Positions 1-8,103 are shown, counted from the first letter of the stretch. The stretch: DNA of 64,000 bases from Cobetia sp. cqz5-12 (GCF_016495405.1 NZ_CP044522.1:558001-622000), one strand, 5' to 3'. Notes: generated by a model from the sequence alone, not told the origin. A program made the numbers and translations.

Positions 1-71
1 CCGACTGGCTAGCCGTTGATCAAGACCTTGGAGCGACACCCCACAACTTCAAGGGATGATGGTGAAGCTTT

Positions 72-146
72 CGCTTGATGAGTCAGGGCTTGTTGAGTCA
101 GTGCTTGATGAGTCAGCGCTCGATCAATCGGGGCTTGATTCAGGCG
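72..146. repeat. Five tandem 15-bp repeats just past the creA stop
   Basis: Five consecutive 15-mers follow the pattern YGCTTGATGAGTCAG, at 72-86, 87-101, 102-116, 117-131 and 132-146. The first three are nearly identical and the last two are degenerate. A perfect 14-bp palindrome, GGCGCCCGGGCGCC, at 143-156 separates the array from the creA stop codon. The period is a multiple of three, so a short plus-strand frame through it reads as LDESG-type pentapeptides. I see no ribosome-binding site or neighbour supporting a protein. Confidence 0.8.
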
Positions 147-156
147 CCCGGGCGCC

Positions 157-648
157 TCACTGCGCTGCCGGTGCCTGCCAGGCGTCGCTGCCCCACAGCG
201 GCACGCTGCTCAGCGCATGCTTGAAGCTGCCGCTGGTTTCCTTGGTGCTGTAGGCGATGTAGAGCAGGCTCTGGGAGTCGCGATCCAGAATGCGCCGGAT
301 CTTGAGGCTCTTGAGCAGCACGCTCTTGGATTTGCGATAGACCTCCTCGCCACTCTTGGAAGTGTCGATGTCGGCGATCATCTCCGCCGTGATCGGGCCG
401 GTCTGGCGGCAGGCGATGCTCATGTCGGAGGGATCGGAGAAGTCGAGGTCCGCCTCGATGTTGCTCAGGTGGCAGGTCACGCCCGGCACCTTGGGGTCGA
501 TCAGGCTCTCGATCTTGATGTCCTTGGTGGTGAACAGGCCCAGCGAGACATCCCCGACCTCGTTGTCATCACAGCCGGCCAGCAGCAGGCCTGAGGCCAT
601 CACACCCAGCAGGGCAGCACGAGGGGATAGGCGACGCAGTCGAGTCAT
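157..648 (-). CDS. creA: CreA family lipoprotein
   Basis: This 163-aa protein matches the CreA family, a small exported protein of unknown biochemical role. The N-terminus is a lipoprotein signal: arginines, a hydrophobic stretch, then lipobox LLAGC with Cys26 as the predicted lipidated residue. From memory, E. coli CreA has an ordinary signal peptide, so the lipobox is a variation. The mature part keeps the family pattern GVTC (Cys59), IAC (Cys80; the two could form a disulfide), the KSLKIRR segment and a C-terminal AISAVP-like motif (ALSSVP). An AAGGA box lies 7 nt before the ATG. No creB or creC gene is adjacent. Confidence 0.88.
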   Translation of the reverse strand: MTRLRRLSPRAALLGVMASGLLLAGCDDNEVGDVSLGLFTTKDIKIESLIDPKVPGVTCHLSNIEADLDFSDPSDMSIACRQTGPITAEMIADIDTSKSGEEVYRKSKSVLLKSLKIRRILDRDSQSLLYIAYSTKETSGSFKHALSSVPLWGSDAWQAPAAQ

Positions 649-721
649 GGGGTCATCCTTGAGTCAGTGGGTAAGGCGAAGGCGGCAAGGCGATGATAGC
701 GTGTCAGGCGATGTCCGGGCG

Positions 722-1063
722 TCAATCCTTGTTGAAGGCTGCCAGATTCAGCGGATGCGAGTTGCCCAGCCACATCACGCCCTGGGTGTGATCGAAGAAG
801 TCATCGCCGGTGCCGACATGAACGAAGATATCCAGTGAGCCGCGATTGAGCGCCAGCCACGGGATGATGCGGCCGAAGTCTTCCGGGGCAAATGACAGCT
901 GGCAGCTCCACAGTGGGTGCGGGCCCACTTGCTTCTCATGGAAGCGACCGACCCGCAGCGGAAACTGCCGTTCGGCCTGGTCCGCCAGCTCGCGAGCGGC
1001 GGCTAACCCCTGCTCATCGGCGTAGTAGAGATGTGCATGGTAGTAGCTGATGTGGCTTGTCAT
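722..1063 (-). CDS. DOPA 4,5-dioxygenase family protein
   Basis: This 113-aa protein resembles the small DOPA 4,5-dioxygenase-like family, named from fungal extradiol enzymes; bacterial members have no firmly known substrate. Visible signatures are the N-terminal YHAHLYY (His9, His11), GPHP with His49, and DIFVHVGTGDDFFDHT with His82 and His92. These histidines probably provide the metal site. The length is normal for bacterial members. It lies about 70 bp upstream of creA on the same strand and may share a transcript. No strong Shine-Dalgarno sequence is seen at the ATG. Family call good, reaction unknown. Confidence 0.75.
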   Translation of the reverse strand: MTSHISYYHAHLYYADEQGLAAARELADQAERQFPLRVGRFHEKQVGPHPLWSCQLSFAPEDFGRIIPWLALNRGSLDIFVHVGTGDDFFDHTQGVMWLGNSHPLNLAAFNKD

Positions 1064-1177
1064 GGCGTTGTCTCGATCGTTCTCAAGGGGGCTCCAGCGC
1101 TCGGCCTCAAGGGTCGTGGCGGGAGTTATCGAAGGCTGGCAGCAGTGGTCGTCAGGGTGTGATGAGCCTTGCGGTTC

Positions 1178-1948
1178 CTAGCCCCAGGCCTTGTAGATCA
1201 GCTGCACGCCCACCAGCGCCATCGCGAGGATGATCAGGCGGAAGAACAGCGTCTCGTTGACGCGGGATTGCAGCCACAGACCACTTCTGACGCCTGCCCA
1301 GGCCACCGGCACCAGCAGCAGCGAGGTGGAGAGGCTGGTGAGGTTGATCTCGCCCAGCGCCACGTAAGGGCCCAGTTTCATCAGGTTCATGCCCGCGAAG
1401 ATGATCACCGTGGTGGCGATGAAGGTCTCCTTGGGGTGCTGGCGCGGAATCATGTACAGGTTGTAGGGCGGGGCGCCGGCGTGAGCGAAGAAGCTGGTGA
1501 AACCGGCGGTGGCCCCGGCAGGAACGGCCAGCCAGCGCGGCAGCGGCTTCCTGGCTGTCGGTTTGAACAGCATGTAGGCGGCGAACAGCAGCGAGATGAC
1601 GCCCAGCAGGCCGCGAATCATGTTCTCGTCCAGCTCATCGAACAGCACCACGCCCACCGCGATGCCGATGGCGGCGCTGGGCAGGATGATGCGCACCTCC
1701 GACCACAGCTGCTTGCCCCACCAGGCACGGGCACTGAGAAAGTCCATCACGATCAGCAGCGGCAGCAGGATACCGGCGGCTTCCAGCGGCCCGATGGCCA
1801 GCGCCATCAGCGGGACCGAGAGTGACCCGAACCCGCCGGCGAAGCCACCCTTGGAGATGCCGGTCAGGTAGGTGGAGAAGATGATCGCGCTCCATGCCAG
1901 CGCGGAGTAATCAGGCAGTGTCAGCAGGGAGTCGAGAAGATCGGTCAC
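1178..1948 (-). CDS. TauE/SafE family sulfite/anion exporter
   Basis: This is a membrane protein of about 256 aa with roughly eight hydrophobic segments and the TauE/SafE pattern: an N-terminal ISKGGFAGGFG segment and the mid-protein repeat PAGATAGFTSFFAHAGAPP. Such proteins are thought to export sulfite, sulfoacetate or related organosulfur anions. I prefer the GTG at 1948, because AAGAG sits 7-8 nt upstream. A TTG at 1954 in the same frame would add two residues. The gene is divergent from the metallohydrolase starting at 2206. No sulfonate-catabolism genes are nearby, so the substrate is open. Confidence 0.85.
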   Translation of the reverse strand: MTDLLDSLLTLPDYSALAWSAIIFSTYLTGISKGGFAGGFGSLSVPLMALAIGPLEAAGILLPLLIVMDFLSARAWWGKQLWSEVRIILPSAAIGIAVGVVLFDELDENMIRGLLGVISLLFAAYMLFKPTARKPLPRWLAVPAGATAGFTSFFAHAGAPPYNLYMIPRQHPKETFIATTVIIFAGMNLMKLGPYVALGEINLTSLSTSLLLVPVAWAGVRSGLWLQSRVNETLFFRLIILAMALVGVQLIYKAWG

Positions 1949-2205
1949 GGGCAACTCTTGTCAGTGGCAGTCAGGACATGACGGGGTCAGGTGTCGTCAC
2001 ACCCTCGGCATCATGCCATTGTTGAACAAATCCGGCCGGTCTTCATCCCGACACGCTGCAATGAAGTCTTTCCCTTGGCGCACCAATGCGCTAAAAGGCG
2101 CATGTCGCACAGTGTTTTCTTTCGAGACACTGGGTGGGCAGCCCGGTCTGGCAGGCGTTGTCGCAATGCCTGTCGCTCGTTGGTCGAACAATCTCTGAGG
2201 TGGCG

Positions 2206-3231
2206 ATGTCACGCGCTCCATTTGAAATCAGCGGTACCCGCATCGCGCCGGGAACGCGGGCCCAGGTCGATGTGCCTGTCGCCAAGCTCTACACTCATGC
2301 GCCGCTGCATATCCCCGTCGAGGTGGTGCATGGCCGTCAGCCCGGCCCGGTGCTGCTGGTATGCGGTGCCATCCACGGTGACGAGATCAACGGTGTCGAG
2401 ATCGTGCGGCGGCTGCTCAAGAGTTCCAGCCTTTCGCGGCTGCGCGGCACCCTGATCGCGGTGCCCATCGTCAACGTCTTCGGCTTCGTGCAGCACACTC
2501 GCTATCTGCCGGACCGCCGTGACCTCAATCGCTGCTTCCCGGGCAGCGAGAGCGGCTCGCTGGGCTCGCGGGTGGCGGCGCTGTTCCGTGAGCAGATCGC
2601 CGATCAGGCCACCCACATCATCGACCTGCACACCGGTGCGATTCACCGCACCAACCTGCCGCAGATTCGCGCCACCATGAGCGGCAGCGATGCCACGCGT
2701 CAGATGGCGGATGCCTTCGGTGCGCCGGTGCTGCTGAATGCCGAGCTGCGCGAGGGCAGTCTGCGCGCCTATGCCAGCGAGCGCGGCGTACCGGTCATCA
2801 CCTATGAGGCCGGTGAGGCGCTGCGCTTCGATGAGTGGGCGATTCGCCCGGGCGTCAGCGGCGTGAAGCGCGTGATGCGCGCCATCGGCATGCTGGCCAA
2901 GGACCGCGACCGCAAGCCCAGCTCACGCGCGGTGGAGATGTCCAACGGCTCCAGCTGGGCGCGTGCCTCCATCGATGGCATCGTCCAGAGCCGTGTCGGC
3001 CTGGGCGACCGTGTCGAGAAGCATCAGGTGCTGGGCATCGTCGCCGACCCCTTCGGCAACAGCGAAAGCGAGGTGCTGTCGCCCGCGGATGGCATCATCA
3101 TCGGCATGGCCAATCTGCCGCTGGCCAACGAGGGCGAGGCGCTCTATCACGTGGCGCGCTTCCATGCGATCGACGATGCCGAGAGCGCCGTCGACAACTT
3201 CCAGCAGCTGTTCGTGCCGGATTCCATCTAG
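2206..3231 (+). CDS. Succinylglutamate desuccinylase/aspartoacylase family protein
   Basis: This 341-aa protein belongs to the M14-like AstE/ASPA family of zinc-dependent amide hydrolases. The zinc motif HGDE is in GAIHGDEINGVEIVRRLL, near residues 55-72, and a third ligand is likely the histidine in HIIDLHTGA. A C-terminal biotinyl-like beta domain with GDRV and SPADGIIIG follows, as in the larger members of the family. The ATG at 2206 is chosen because TGAGG lies 5 nt upstream and homology starts there; an in-frame GTG at 2134 has no such support. Its substrate cannot be told from sequence. Confidence 0.88.
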   Translation: MSRAPFEISGTRIAPGTRAQVDVPVAKLYTHAPLHIPVEVVHGRQPGPVLLVCGAIHGDEINGVEIVRRLLKSSSLSRLRGTLIAVPIVNVFGFVQHTRYLPDRRDLNRCFPGSESGSLGSRVAALFREQIADQATHIIDLHTGAIHRTNLPQIRATMSGSDATRQMADAFGAPVLLNAELREGSLRAYASERGVPVITYEAGEALRFDEWAIRPGVSGVKRVMRAIGMLAKDRDRKPSSRAVEMSNGSSWARASIDGIVQSRVGLGDRVEKHQVLGIVADPFGNSESEVLSPADGIIIGMANLPLANEGEALYHVARFHAIDDAESAVDNFQQLFVPDSI

Positions 3232-3281
3232 GCGACTTGTTTCACTTCAGGCCACTTCATGGCCCTGTTGCTGGTGGTGAA

Positions 3282-3320
3282 AACGCAAACGCCCCGCTCA
3301 ATGAGCGGGGCGTTTGCGTT
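3282..3320. terminator. Bidirectional intrinsic terminator
   Basis: The perfect arms AACGCAAACGCCCCGCTCA and its complement face each other across a loop of a few bases. The hairpin lies between the convergent genes ending at 3231 (+) and 3376 (-). T-rich bases follow on the plus strand and the minus-strand side reads into TTTTC. Confidence 0.85.
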
Positions 3321-3375
3321 GTTGCAGCAGCCTGTCGTGTCGTCGTCGGCAGTGAAGATGACGACGACTGCGAGA

Positions 3376-4773
3376 TCAGCCATGGCTGGTCTGGGTCTCG
3401 AGCGGGCCGTCATGGCGCGCTTCCGCGCCGTGCATCCAGTCCACCAGCTTGCCGGCGAACACCAGCAACAGCAGGCCGCCGAGCACGCCGGTGATGGCGA
3501 TGCCGCCGAACACGCTCATGGCACCGGCTTCGCCGACCAGCGAGCCGATCATCCCGGCCAGGTAGTTGGCCAGCGCCACGAAGGCGAACCAGGCGCCCAT
3601 CATCAGCGCGCCCATGCGCACCGGTGACAGCTTGGTGACCATCGACAGCCCCACCGGCGACAGGCACAGCTCGCCGAGGGTATGGAAGAAGAAGGCGCCG
3701 ACCAGCCAGATCATCGAGGCACTGCCTGCGGCTTTCTGCTCCAGCACCGCGCCGATCATGCACACGAAGCCGATGCCGAGGGCGATCAGGCCGAAGGCGA
3801 ACTTGACCGGCGAGCTGGGCTCGCGGTTGTCCATGCGTGTCCACAGACCCGCCAGCAGCGGCGAGAGCAGGATGATGAACAGCGGATTGAGCGACTGGAA
3901 CCAGGCCGCCGGCACTTCAAAGCCCATCAGCATGCGGTCGGTATAGTCCTGCGCATACAGCGCCATCAGGCCGCCGCCCTGCTCGAAACCGGCCCAGAAC
4001 AGGATGGTGAACAGCCCAAGCACCATGATGACCTTGATGCGGTCACGCTCTTCGCGGCTCAGCGGTGTCTTGCGGTTGCTGCTCTTGCTCAGGCGTGCCT
4101 CACGGCGGGCACTGGGTTCGACCCCCAGGTCACCCAGATGGCGCGGCGCGAAGATCAGCTGGATGGCGACCGCCAGCAGCATGCCGATACCGGCGACCAG
4201 GAAGCCGGCGTTCCAGCCATAGCCTTCGGCCATGGAGCCCGCGACGATGCCTGACAGCAGCGCACCGATGTTGATGCCCATGTAGAAGATGGTGAAGGCG
4301 CCATCGCGGCGGTGATCGCCCTGTTGATAGAGGTCACCGACCATCGTGGAGATGTTGGGCTTGAACAGGCCGTTGCCGACGATCAGCAGGCCGAGGCCGA
4401 TATACAGCAGCATCTCGGGGTTGAGGCCGCTCATGGCCGGCGGCACGGCGAGCACGAATTGCCCGGCCGCCATGATCAGCCCCCCGATCAGGATCGCACG
4501 GCGGGCACCCAGCCAGTTGTCGGCCAGCGCTCCGCCGAACATCGGCGTGATGTACACCAGCCCCGTGAAGATGCCGTACAGCTGCAGGGCATCGCCCTGA
4601 TTCCAGCCCAGACCGCCACTGGTGACGGCATCGGTGAGATAGAGCACCAGCAGGGCGCGCATGGCGTAATAGGAGAAGCGTTCCCACAGTTCCGTGGAGA
4701 ACAGCAGATAGAGTCCGGCCGGATGCCCGAACAGCTCACGGCTGTTGGCTCCGGTAGGGGAGTGTGTGGACAT
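3376..4773 (-). CDS. POT (PTR2) family proton-dependent oligopeptide transporter
   Basis: This inner-membrane transporter of 465 aa takes up di- and tripeptides with protons. The N-terminal ELWERFSYYAMRALLVLYL is the E-x-x-E-R-F-x-Y-Y proton-coupling motif. FTIFYMGINIGAL is the second PTR2 signature, and about 12-14 hydrophobic helices follow the family plan. The ATG at 4773 is preferred over an upstream start at 4905, because a GAGG box sits about 8 nt upstream and homologs begin shortly before the ERF motif. It is convergent with the metallohydrolase. An imperfect inverted repeat at 4898-4927 could be an operator. Confidence 0.93.
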   Translation of the reverse strand: MSTHSPTGANSRELFGHPAGLYLLFSTELWERFSYYAMRALLVLYLTDAVTSGGLGWNQGDALQLYGIFTGLVYITPMFGGALADNWLGARRAILIGGLIMAAGQFVLAVPPAMSGLNPEMLLYIGLGLLIVGNGLFKPNISTMVGDLYQQGDHRRDGAFTIFYMGINIGALLSGIVAGSMAEGYGWNAGFLVAGIGMLLAVAIQLIFAPRHLGDLGVEPSARREARLSKSSNRKTPLSREERDRIKVIMVLGLFTILFWAGFEQGGGLMALYAQDYTDRMLMGFEVPAAWFQSLNPLFIILLSPLLAGLWTRMDNREPSSPVKFAFGLIALGIGFVCMIGAVLEQKAAGSASMIWLVGAFFFHTLGELCLSPVGLSMVTKLSPVRMGALMMGAWFAFVALANYLAGMIGSLVGEAGAMSVFGGIAITGVLGGLLLLVFAGKLVDWMHGAEARHDGPLETQTSHG

Positions 4774-5110
4774 GGAACCTCGAGGAAGTGTCAGCAGAAG
4801 CAGCGCAGCCCGGATGACGGGACTGCATGGACCGGCCCACAGGTCTGCAGAGGAGGACTGTGGAGGAATCGCCGATGACGGAGCAGTTGTATGGGCTGAC
4901 ATCACGCGAGCATGACGTGACGATGTCGAGACCTGTTGTTGTCCGTATGGTCAGCCATTCTGCGCGAGATGGCTTTGTCGGACAATCAAACGAAAGTCAT
5001 GCATGTTGTTGGTATTTAAGGGGTTATTAGCTTAGATGGCGACGCAGGGTTGCGTCAGATGTCACGTCTGACAGTGCAGTGTCGTCACTTTGCTGACTGC
5101 CGAGACGACG

Positions 5111-5133
5111 ACACCCGGCACTGGGCCGGGTGT
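5111..5133 (-). terminator. Hairpin downstream of dusA
   Basis: ACACCCGGC pairs with GCCGGGTGT around a loop of about 5 nt, some 60 bp after the dusA stop. The following bases on the minus strand are only mildly T-rich, so it is either a weak terminator or a 3'-end stabilising hairpin. The remaining gap between dusA and the transporter, to 4774, shows no gene. Confidence 0.5.
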
Positions 5134-5191
5134 CAGTGGACTATCTTCTGGAAATGCTGCGTTCCTGAGGAAAGGGGCAGAGGCTGCTGGA

Positions 5192-6214
5192 TCAGGCCTG
5201 TTCGACCTGTGCCTCGGGCCGGTGCTCCGGCACGCGCGCCATGGCGTCATCGATCACCTCGATGCCAGCGCCAGGCTTGTGGGCGTTCTCGGAGACATGA
5301 CGGCGGAACTGGCGGCCGCCCGGCTGCCCCTGGAACAGCCCCAGCAGATGGCGGCTGATGTGGTTGAGGCGCACGCCCTCGGCGAGACGCTTCTCGATGT
5401 AGGGGCGGAAGGCACGCAGCGCATCATGGCGGCTGGTGTGTGGATTCTCGGCCTCGCCGTACAGCTCGCTGTCCACCGTCGCCAGCAACCAGGGGTTGTG
5501 ATACGCCTCACGGCCGACCATCACGCTGTCGACATGCTCCAGCTGCTCGTGCAGCTCATCCATCAGCTTGAGACCGCCGTTGATGCCGATATGCAAGGAT
5601 GGGTGCGCCTGCTTGAGACGGTGCACGCGGCCGTAGTTCAGCGGCGGCACATCGCGGTTCTCCTTCGGCGACAGGCCCTGCAGCCATGCCTTGCGCGCAT
5701 GCACGCTGAAGGTGTCGCAGCCAGCATCGGCCACGGTGGTGATGAAGCGCTCGAGATCGGCGTCCTCATCCTGATCATCGATCCCGATGCGGCACTTCAC
5801 CGTCACCGGAATCTTCACCTGCGCCTGCATCGCCGCCACGCACTTGGCCACCAGCTCCGGATGGCCCATCAGACAGGCACCGATCATGTTGTTCTGCACG
5901 CGATCGCTCGGGCAGCCGACATTCAGGTTCACCTCGTCATAGCCCCAGCTCTCGGCGATCGCCGCACACTCGGCCAGCGCCTGCGGGTCGCTGCCACCCA
6001 GCTGCAATGCCAGCGGATGCTCCGTCTCGTCGTGGCCGAGGAAGCGCTCGCGGTCCGGATTGAACAGCAATGCCCCGGTGGTCACCATCTCCGTGTACAG
6101 CAGCGTACGACGGCTCAACACGCGCGCGAAGGCGCGGTAGTCACGGGTCGTCCATTCCATCATCGGCGCAACGGAAAAGGTGCGGTCAATCGGTGTCATC
6201 GGCATGGCAGTCAT
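5192..6214 (-). CDS. dusA: tRNA-dihydrouridine(20/20a) synthase DusA
   Basis: This FMN-dependent reductase makes dihydrouridine at positions 20/20a of tRNA, using NADPH. The 340-aa protein starts with FSVAPMMEWTTRDYR, the FMN-binding strand, and carries the catalytic cysteine in NVGCPSDRVQNNMIGACLM (Cys101). KCRIGIDD and the phosphate-binding GING and VGREAYHNPW segments follow. This set is specific to DusA rather than DusB or DusC. Several in-frame ATGs lie close together (6214, 6205, 6199) with no strong ribosome-binding site, so the exact start is uncertain by up to five residues. Confidence 0.95.
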   Translation of the reverse strand: MTAMPMTPIDRTFSVAPMMEWTTRDYRAFARVLSRRTLLYTEMVTTGALLFNPDRERFLGHDETEHPLALQLGGSDPQALAECAAIAESWGYDEVNLNVGCPSDRVQNNMIGACLMGHPELVAKCVAAMQAQVKIPVTVKCRIGIDDQDEDADLERFITTVADAGCDTFSVHARKAWLQGLSPKENRDVPPLNYGRVHRLKQAHPSLHIGINGGLKLMDELHEQLEHVDSVMVGREAYHNPWLLATVDSELYGEAENPHTSRHDALRAFRPYIEKRLAEGVRLNHISRHLLGLFQGQPGGRQFRRHVSENAHKPGAGIEVIDDAMARVPEHRPEAQVEQA

Positions 6215-6347
6215 ATCGGCTGGTGTGGGAGCAGGGATCGGAGCATCAGGTACAGGCGCTGGCGAGACAAGCGGGCGGTGATTCTAGCAGCATGTGAGGC
6301 GAAGCGCCGAGTCGGAGGGAGCCGTGAGCCAATGCTCCGCTCATGGC

Positions 6348-6965
6348 TCAATGCGTGTTGTTGACCTTCAGCGCCTCGATGTCCTGGGCGATGTCTTCGG
6401 CGAGCTGGCGGACGGCGTCGCTTTCGCCTTCACGCTGGGCGTAGGCGCGCAGGCCCATGACTTCGGCCTGAAGGCGGCGACCGAGGCGTTCCGGCTGGTG
6501 CGCGGGGCGCTCGGGGTCGATGAGTTCACCGGCGTCGCGGGCGTCCGCGAAGGCCTGGCGGAAGCGGGCTTCCATGTTGGCGAGCAGCGTCTCGACCTTG
6601 TCGCGGGCGGCCTGTTCACGCTCGCCGAGTTCCAGCAGGCTCTTGGCCAGCATGCAGGCGCGGGACGGCACTTCGCAGTCACGTAGTCCGCCGAGCTTGC
6701 GGATATAGGTGGCGAGGGCGGTCAAGGGCGAGTCGTGACTGGCCATCAGGCTTTCCATCTCGCGCAGGCTGCGCGCGGAGTAGCAGTCCAGCGCTTCCTG
6801 GAAGAGGCCGTCCTTGCTGCCGAAGGTGGCGTAGATGCTGCCGGGACGCATGTCGAGCGCGCGCTCGATGTCCTTCAGCGAAGTGGCATGAAAGCCCTTC
6901 TGCCAGAAGAGATTGAGCGCCCGTTCGAGGGAATCCTGGCGGTTGTGCAAGGTCGCGCGTGGCAT
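6348..6965 (-). CDS. TetR/AcrR family transcriptional regulator
   Basis: This 205-aa protein has an N-terminal TetR helix-turn-helix (about residues 8-55: ALNLFWQKGFHATSLKDIERALDM, then the GSIYATFGSKDGLF recognition and turn segment). A variable ligand-binding half follows, with one cysteine in the SRACMLAKSLLELG helix. The ATG at 6965 has AGGA about 6 nt upstream; a longer in-frame start at 7043 is less likely. It is divergent from the AhpD-like gene at 7259. Three 16-bp near-palindromes lie between them, the usual arrangement for a repressor controlling itself and its neighbour. The inducer is unknown. Confidence 0.9.
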   Translation of the reverse strand: MPRATLHNRQDSLERALNLFWQKGFHATSLKDIERALDMRPGSIYATFGSKDGLFQEALDCYSARSLREMESLMASHDSPLTALATYIRKLGGLRDCEVPSRACMLAKSLLELGEREQAARDKVETLLANMEARFRQAFADARDAGELIDPERPAHQPERLGRRLQAEVMGLRAYAQREGESDAVRQLAEDIAQDIEALKVNNTH

Positions 6966-7047
6966 GGCTGTCCTGACGATGGGGCTCGCGAGCGACGCCT
7001 GTCTTCGCGCGGCATGGCGAAGCGGGCGGTCTGCAAGGAGCAAGGTA

Positions 7048-7086
7048 TTGAGTGAGTACTCAAGTTTAACTTGAATGATCGCTCAA
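7048..7086. promoter_or_regulatory. Two candidate TetR operators
   Basis: TTGAGTGAGTACTCAA (7048-7063) and TTGAATGATCGCTCAA (7071-7086) are 16-bp near-palindromes whose starts are 23 bp apart, upstream of the TetR gene. Together with the third copy at 7141 they define a motif TTGAgy-N4-ryTCAA. Placement suggests autoregulation; binding by this TetR is inferred. Confidence 0.6.
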
Positions 7087-7140
7087 ATCCAGCTAGTGTG
7101 TTCCCCGACAACGCAGTGCAGCGGATGGTCAGGCTTTATT

Positions 7141-7156
7141 TTGAGCGTTTGCTCAT
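7141..7156. promoter_or_regulatory. Third candidate TetR operator
   Basis: TTGAGCGTTTGCTCAT has TGAGC/GCTCA arms around GTTT and matches the two sites at 7048-7086. It lies about 100 bp before the AhpD-like gene, so it probably overlaps that gene's promoter. Confidence 0.55.
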
Positions 7157-7258
7157 ATCTTGCCCTGAATCCTCAGGGGCGCCGCTGGAGGCTTCATGTC
7201 ACTGACTGACAGTCCCTGAGGTTCCGCGCATCTCGCTCATCATTCCGAAGGAGTTCTC

Positions 7259-7813
7259 ATGACAGATTTCACACTCTACACCGCCGACAATGCCCCGCAG
7301 GACAGCAAGCCGCTGCTCGGCAAGTCCGTCGAAGCCTTCGGCATGGTGCCGGGCCTGCACGCCGTGATGGCGGAAGCGCCGGGGCTGCTGGAAGGCTACC
7401 AGGTGCTGCACCAGCTGTTCCTCGACAGCAGCTTCAATGATGAAGAGACCACCGTCGTGTGGCAGACCATCAACGTCGAGCACAACTGCCACTACTGTGT
7501 ACCGGCGCATACCGGCATCGCCAAGTCGATGAAGGTGGATGATGCCATCACCGAAGCGCTGCGCAACGAGACGCCGCTACCGACCGAGCGTCTGGAAGCC
7601 TTGCGCACCTTCACGCTGGCCGTGGTGCGTGAGCGTGGCTTCGTCGATGACGCTACCGTACAGACCTTCCTCGATGCCGGTTATACCAAGCGCAATGTGC
7701 TGGAAGTGATTCTTGGCCTGTCCCAGAAGGTGATGAGCAACTACACCAATCACCTGGCCGAGACGCCGATCGACGAGCCGTTCAAGAAGTTCGAGTGGCA
7801 CAAGCAGGGCTGA
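7259..7813 (+). CDS. Carboxymuconolactone decarboxylase (AhpD-like) family protein
   Basis: This 184-aa all-helical protein has the CMD/AhpD redox motif CHYCVPAH: Cys77, Cys80 and His84, embedded in EHNCHYCVPAHTGIAK. Members with this CxxC usually act as peroxidase-type or disulfide-handling proteins rather than true decarboxylases. GAAGGAG stands about 6 nt before the ATG. It is divergent from a TetR regulator with shared operator-like sites, a common pairing in which the regulator senses electrophiles or oxidants. The actual substrate is unknown. Confidence 0.88.
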   Translation: MTDFTLYTADNAPQDSKPLLGKSVEAFGMVPGLHAVMAEAPGLLEGYQVLHQLFLDSSFNDEETTVVWQTINVEHNCHYCVPAHTGIAKSMKVDDAITEALRNETPLPTERLEALRTFTLAVVRERGFVDDATVQTFLDAGYTKRNVLEVILGLSQKVMSNYTNHLAETPIDEPFKKFEWHKQG

Positions 7814-7855
7814 AGCTGAGGTGAGAGAGTACGGCAAGTGCCTGACCCTCCAATG

Positions 7856-7909
7856 CTAATGAAAATATTTCTCATTAGTGTTGACGTCTGAGCCCGCGGG
7901 TCATATTCT
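7856..7909 (+). promoter_or_regulatory. Fur-type box and sigma-70 promoter of RNA copy 1
   Basis: The 7856-7878 segment is a near-perfect palindrome with CTAATGA/TCATTAG ends. Its centre TGAAAATATTTCTCA fits the 7-1-7 Fur consensus TGATAAT-N-ATTATCA at 11 of 14 positions. It abuts -35 TTGACG (7881-7886), then a 17-bp spacer and -10 TATTCT (7904-7909). Iron-bound Fur here would occlude RNA polymerase, so iron-repressed transcription is expected. Confidence 0.75.
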
Positions 7910-7914
7910 GGGGT

Positions 7915-8041
7915 CATCGCTTCCCCGCCATGGGTAGCGGTGTCCCGGCCAGCGGAGTCAGGCCCCTGTCCGGGAGGCTTCTCATCAGACAGTTTTACGG
8001 TCCTTGCCAGCGGCTCATCCTACGGGGTGGGCCGCTTTTTT
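7915..8041 (+). ncRNA. Candidate Fur-controlled small RNA, copy 1
   Basis: This is a predicted RNA of about 127 nt starting 5-7 nt after the -10 box and ending in the T-run of an intrinsic terminator. The terminator (8009-8041) has a 12-bp stem, two G-U pairs included, capped by a C(UACG)G tetraloop and followed by six T. Two blocks are shared with copy 2: TCATCGCTTCCCCGCCATGG near the 5' end, and the 19-mer AGCGGAGTCAGGCCCCTGT (7951-7969) in the middle. The latter is flanked by pairing arms CCCGG/CCGGG. No convincing ORF lies inside. By architecture it is an analogue of RyhB/PrrF; I do not recognise the sequence family. Confidence 0.7.
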
Positions 8042-8047
8042 ATGCGC

Positions 8048-8087
8048 AAAAAAAAGACGCCTCCTTCGCTTGCACGAGGGAGGCGTC
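8048..8087 (-). terminator. Minus-strand intrinsic terminator
   Basis: GACGCCTCC (8056-8064) pairs with GGAGGCGTC (8079-8087). On the minus strand the hairpin is followed by eight T (8055-8048). It would stop a minus-strand transcript entering from the right, or protect RNA copy 1 from antisense transcription. No minus-strand gene is seen immediately to the right. Confidence 0.7.
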
Positions 8088-8103
8088 CGGAAGCGCTTCT
8101 CGA

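Noticed and set aside
72..146. CRISPR array
   Set aside because: The 15-bp units are directly adjacent, without unique spacers, and no cas genes are in the window.
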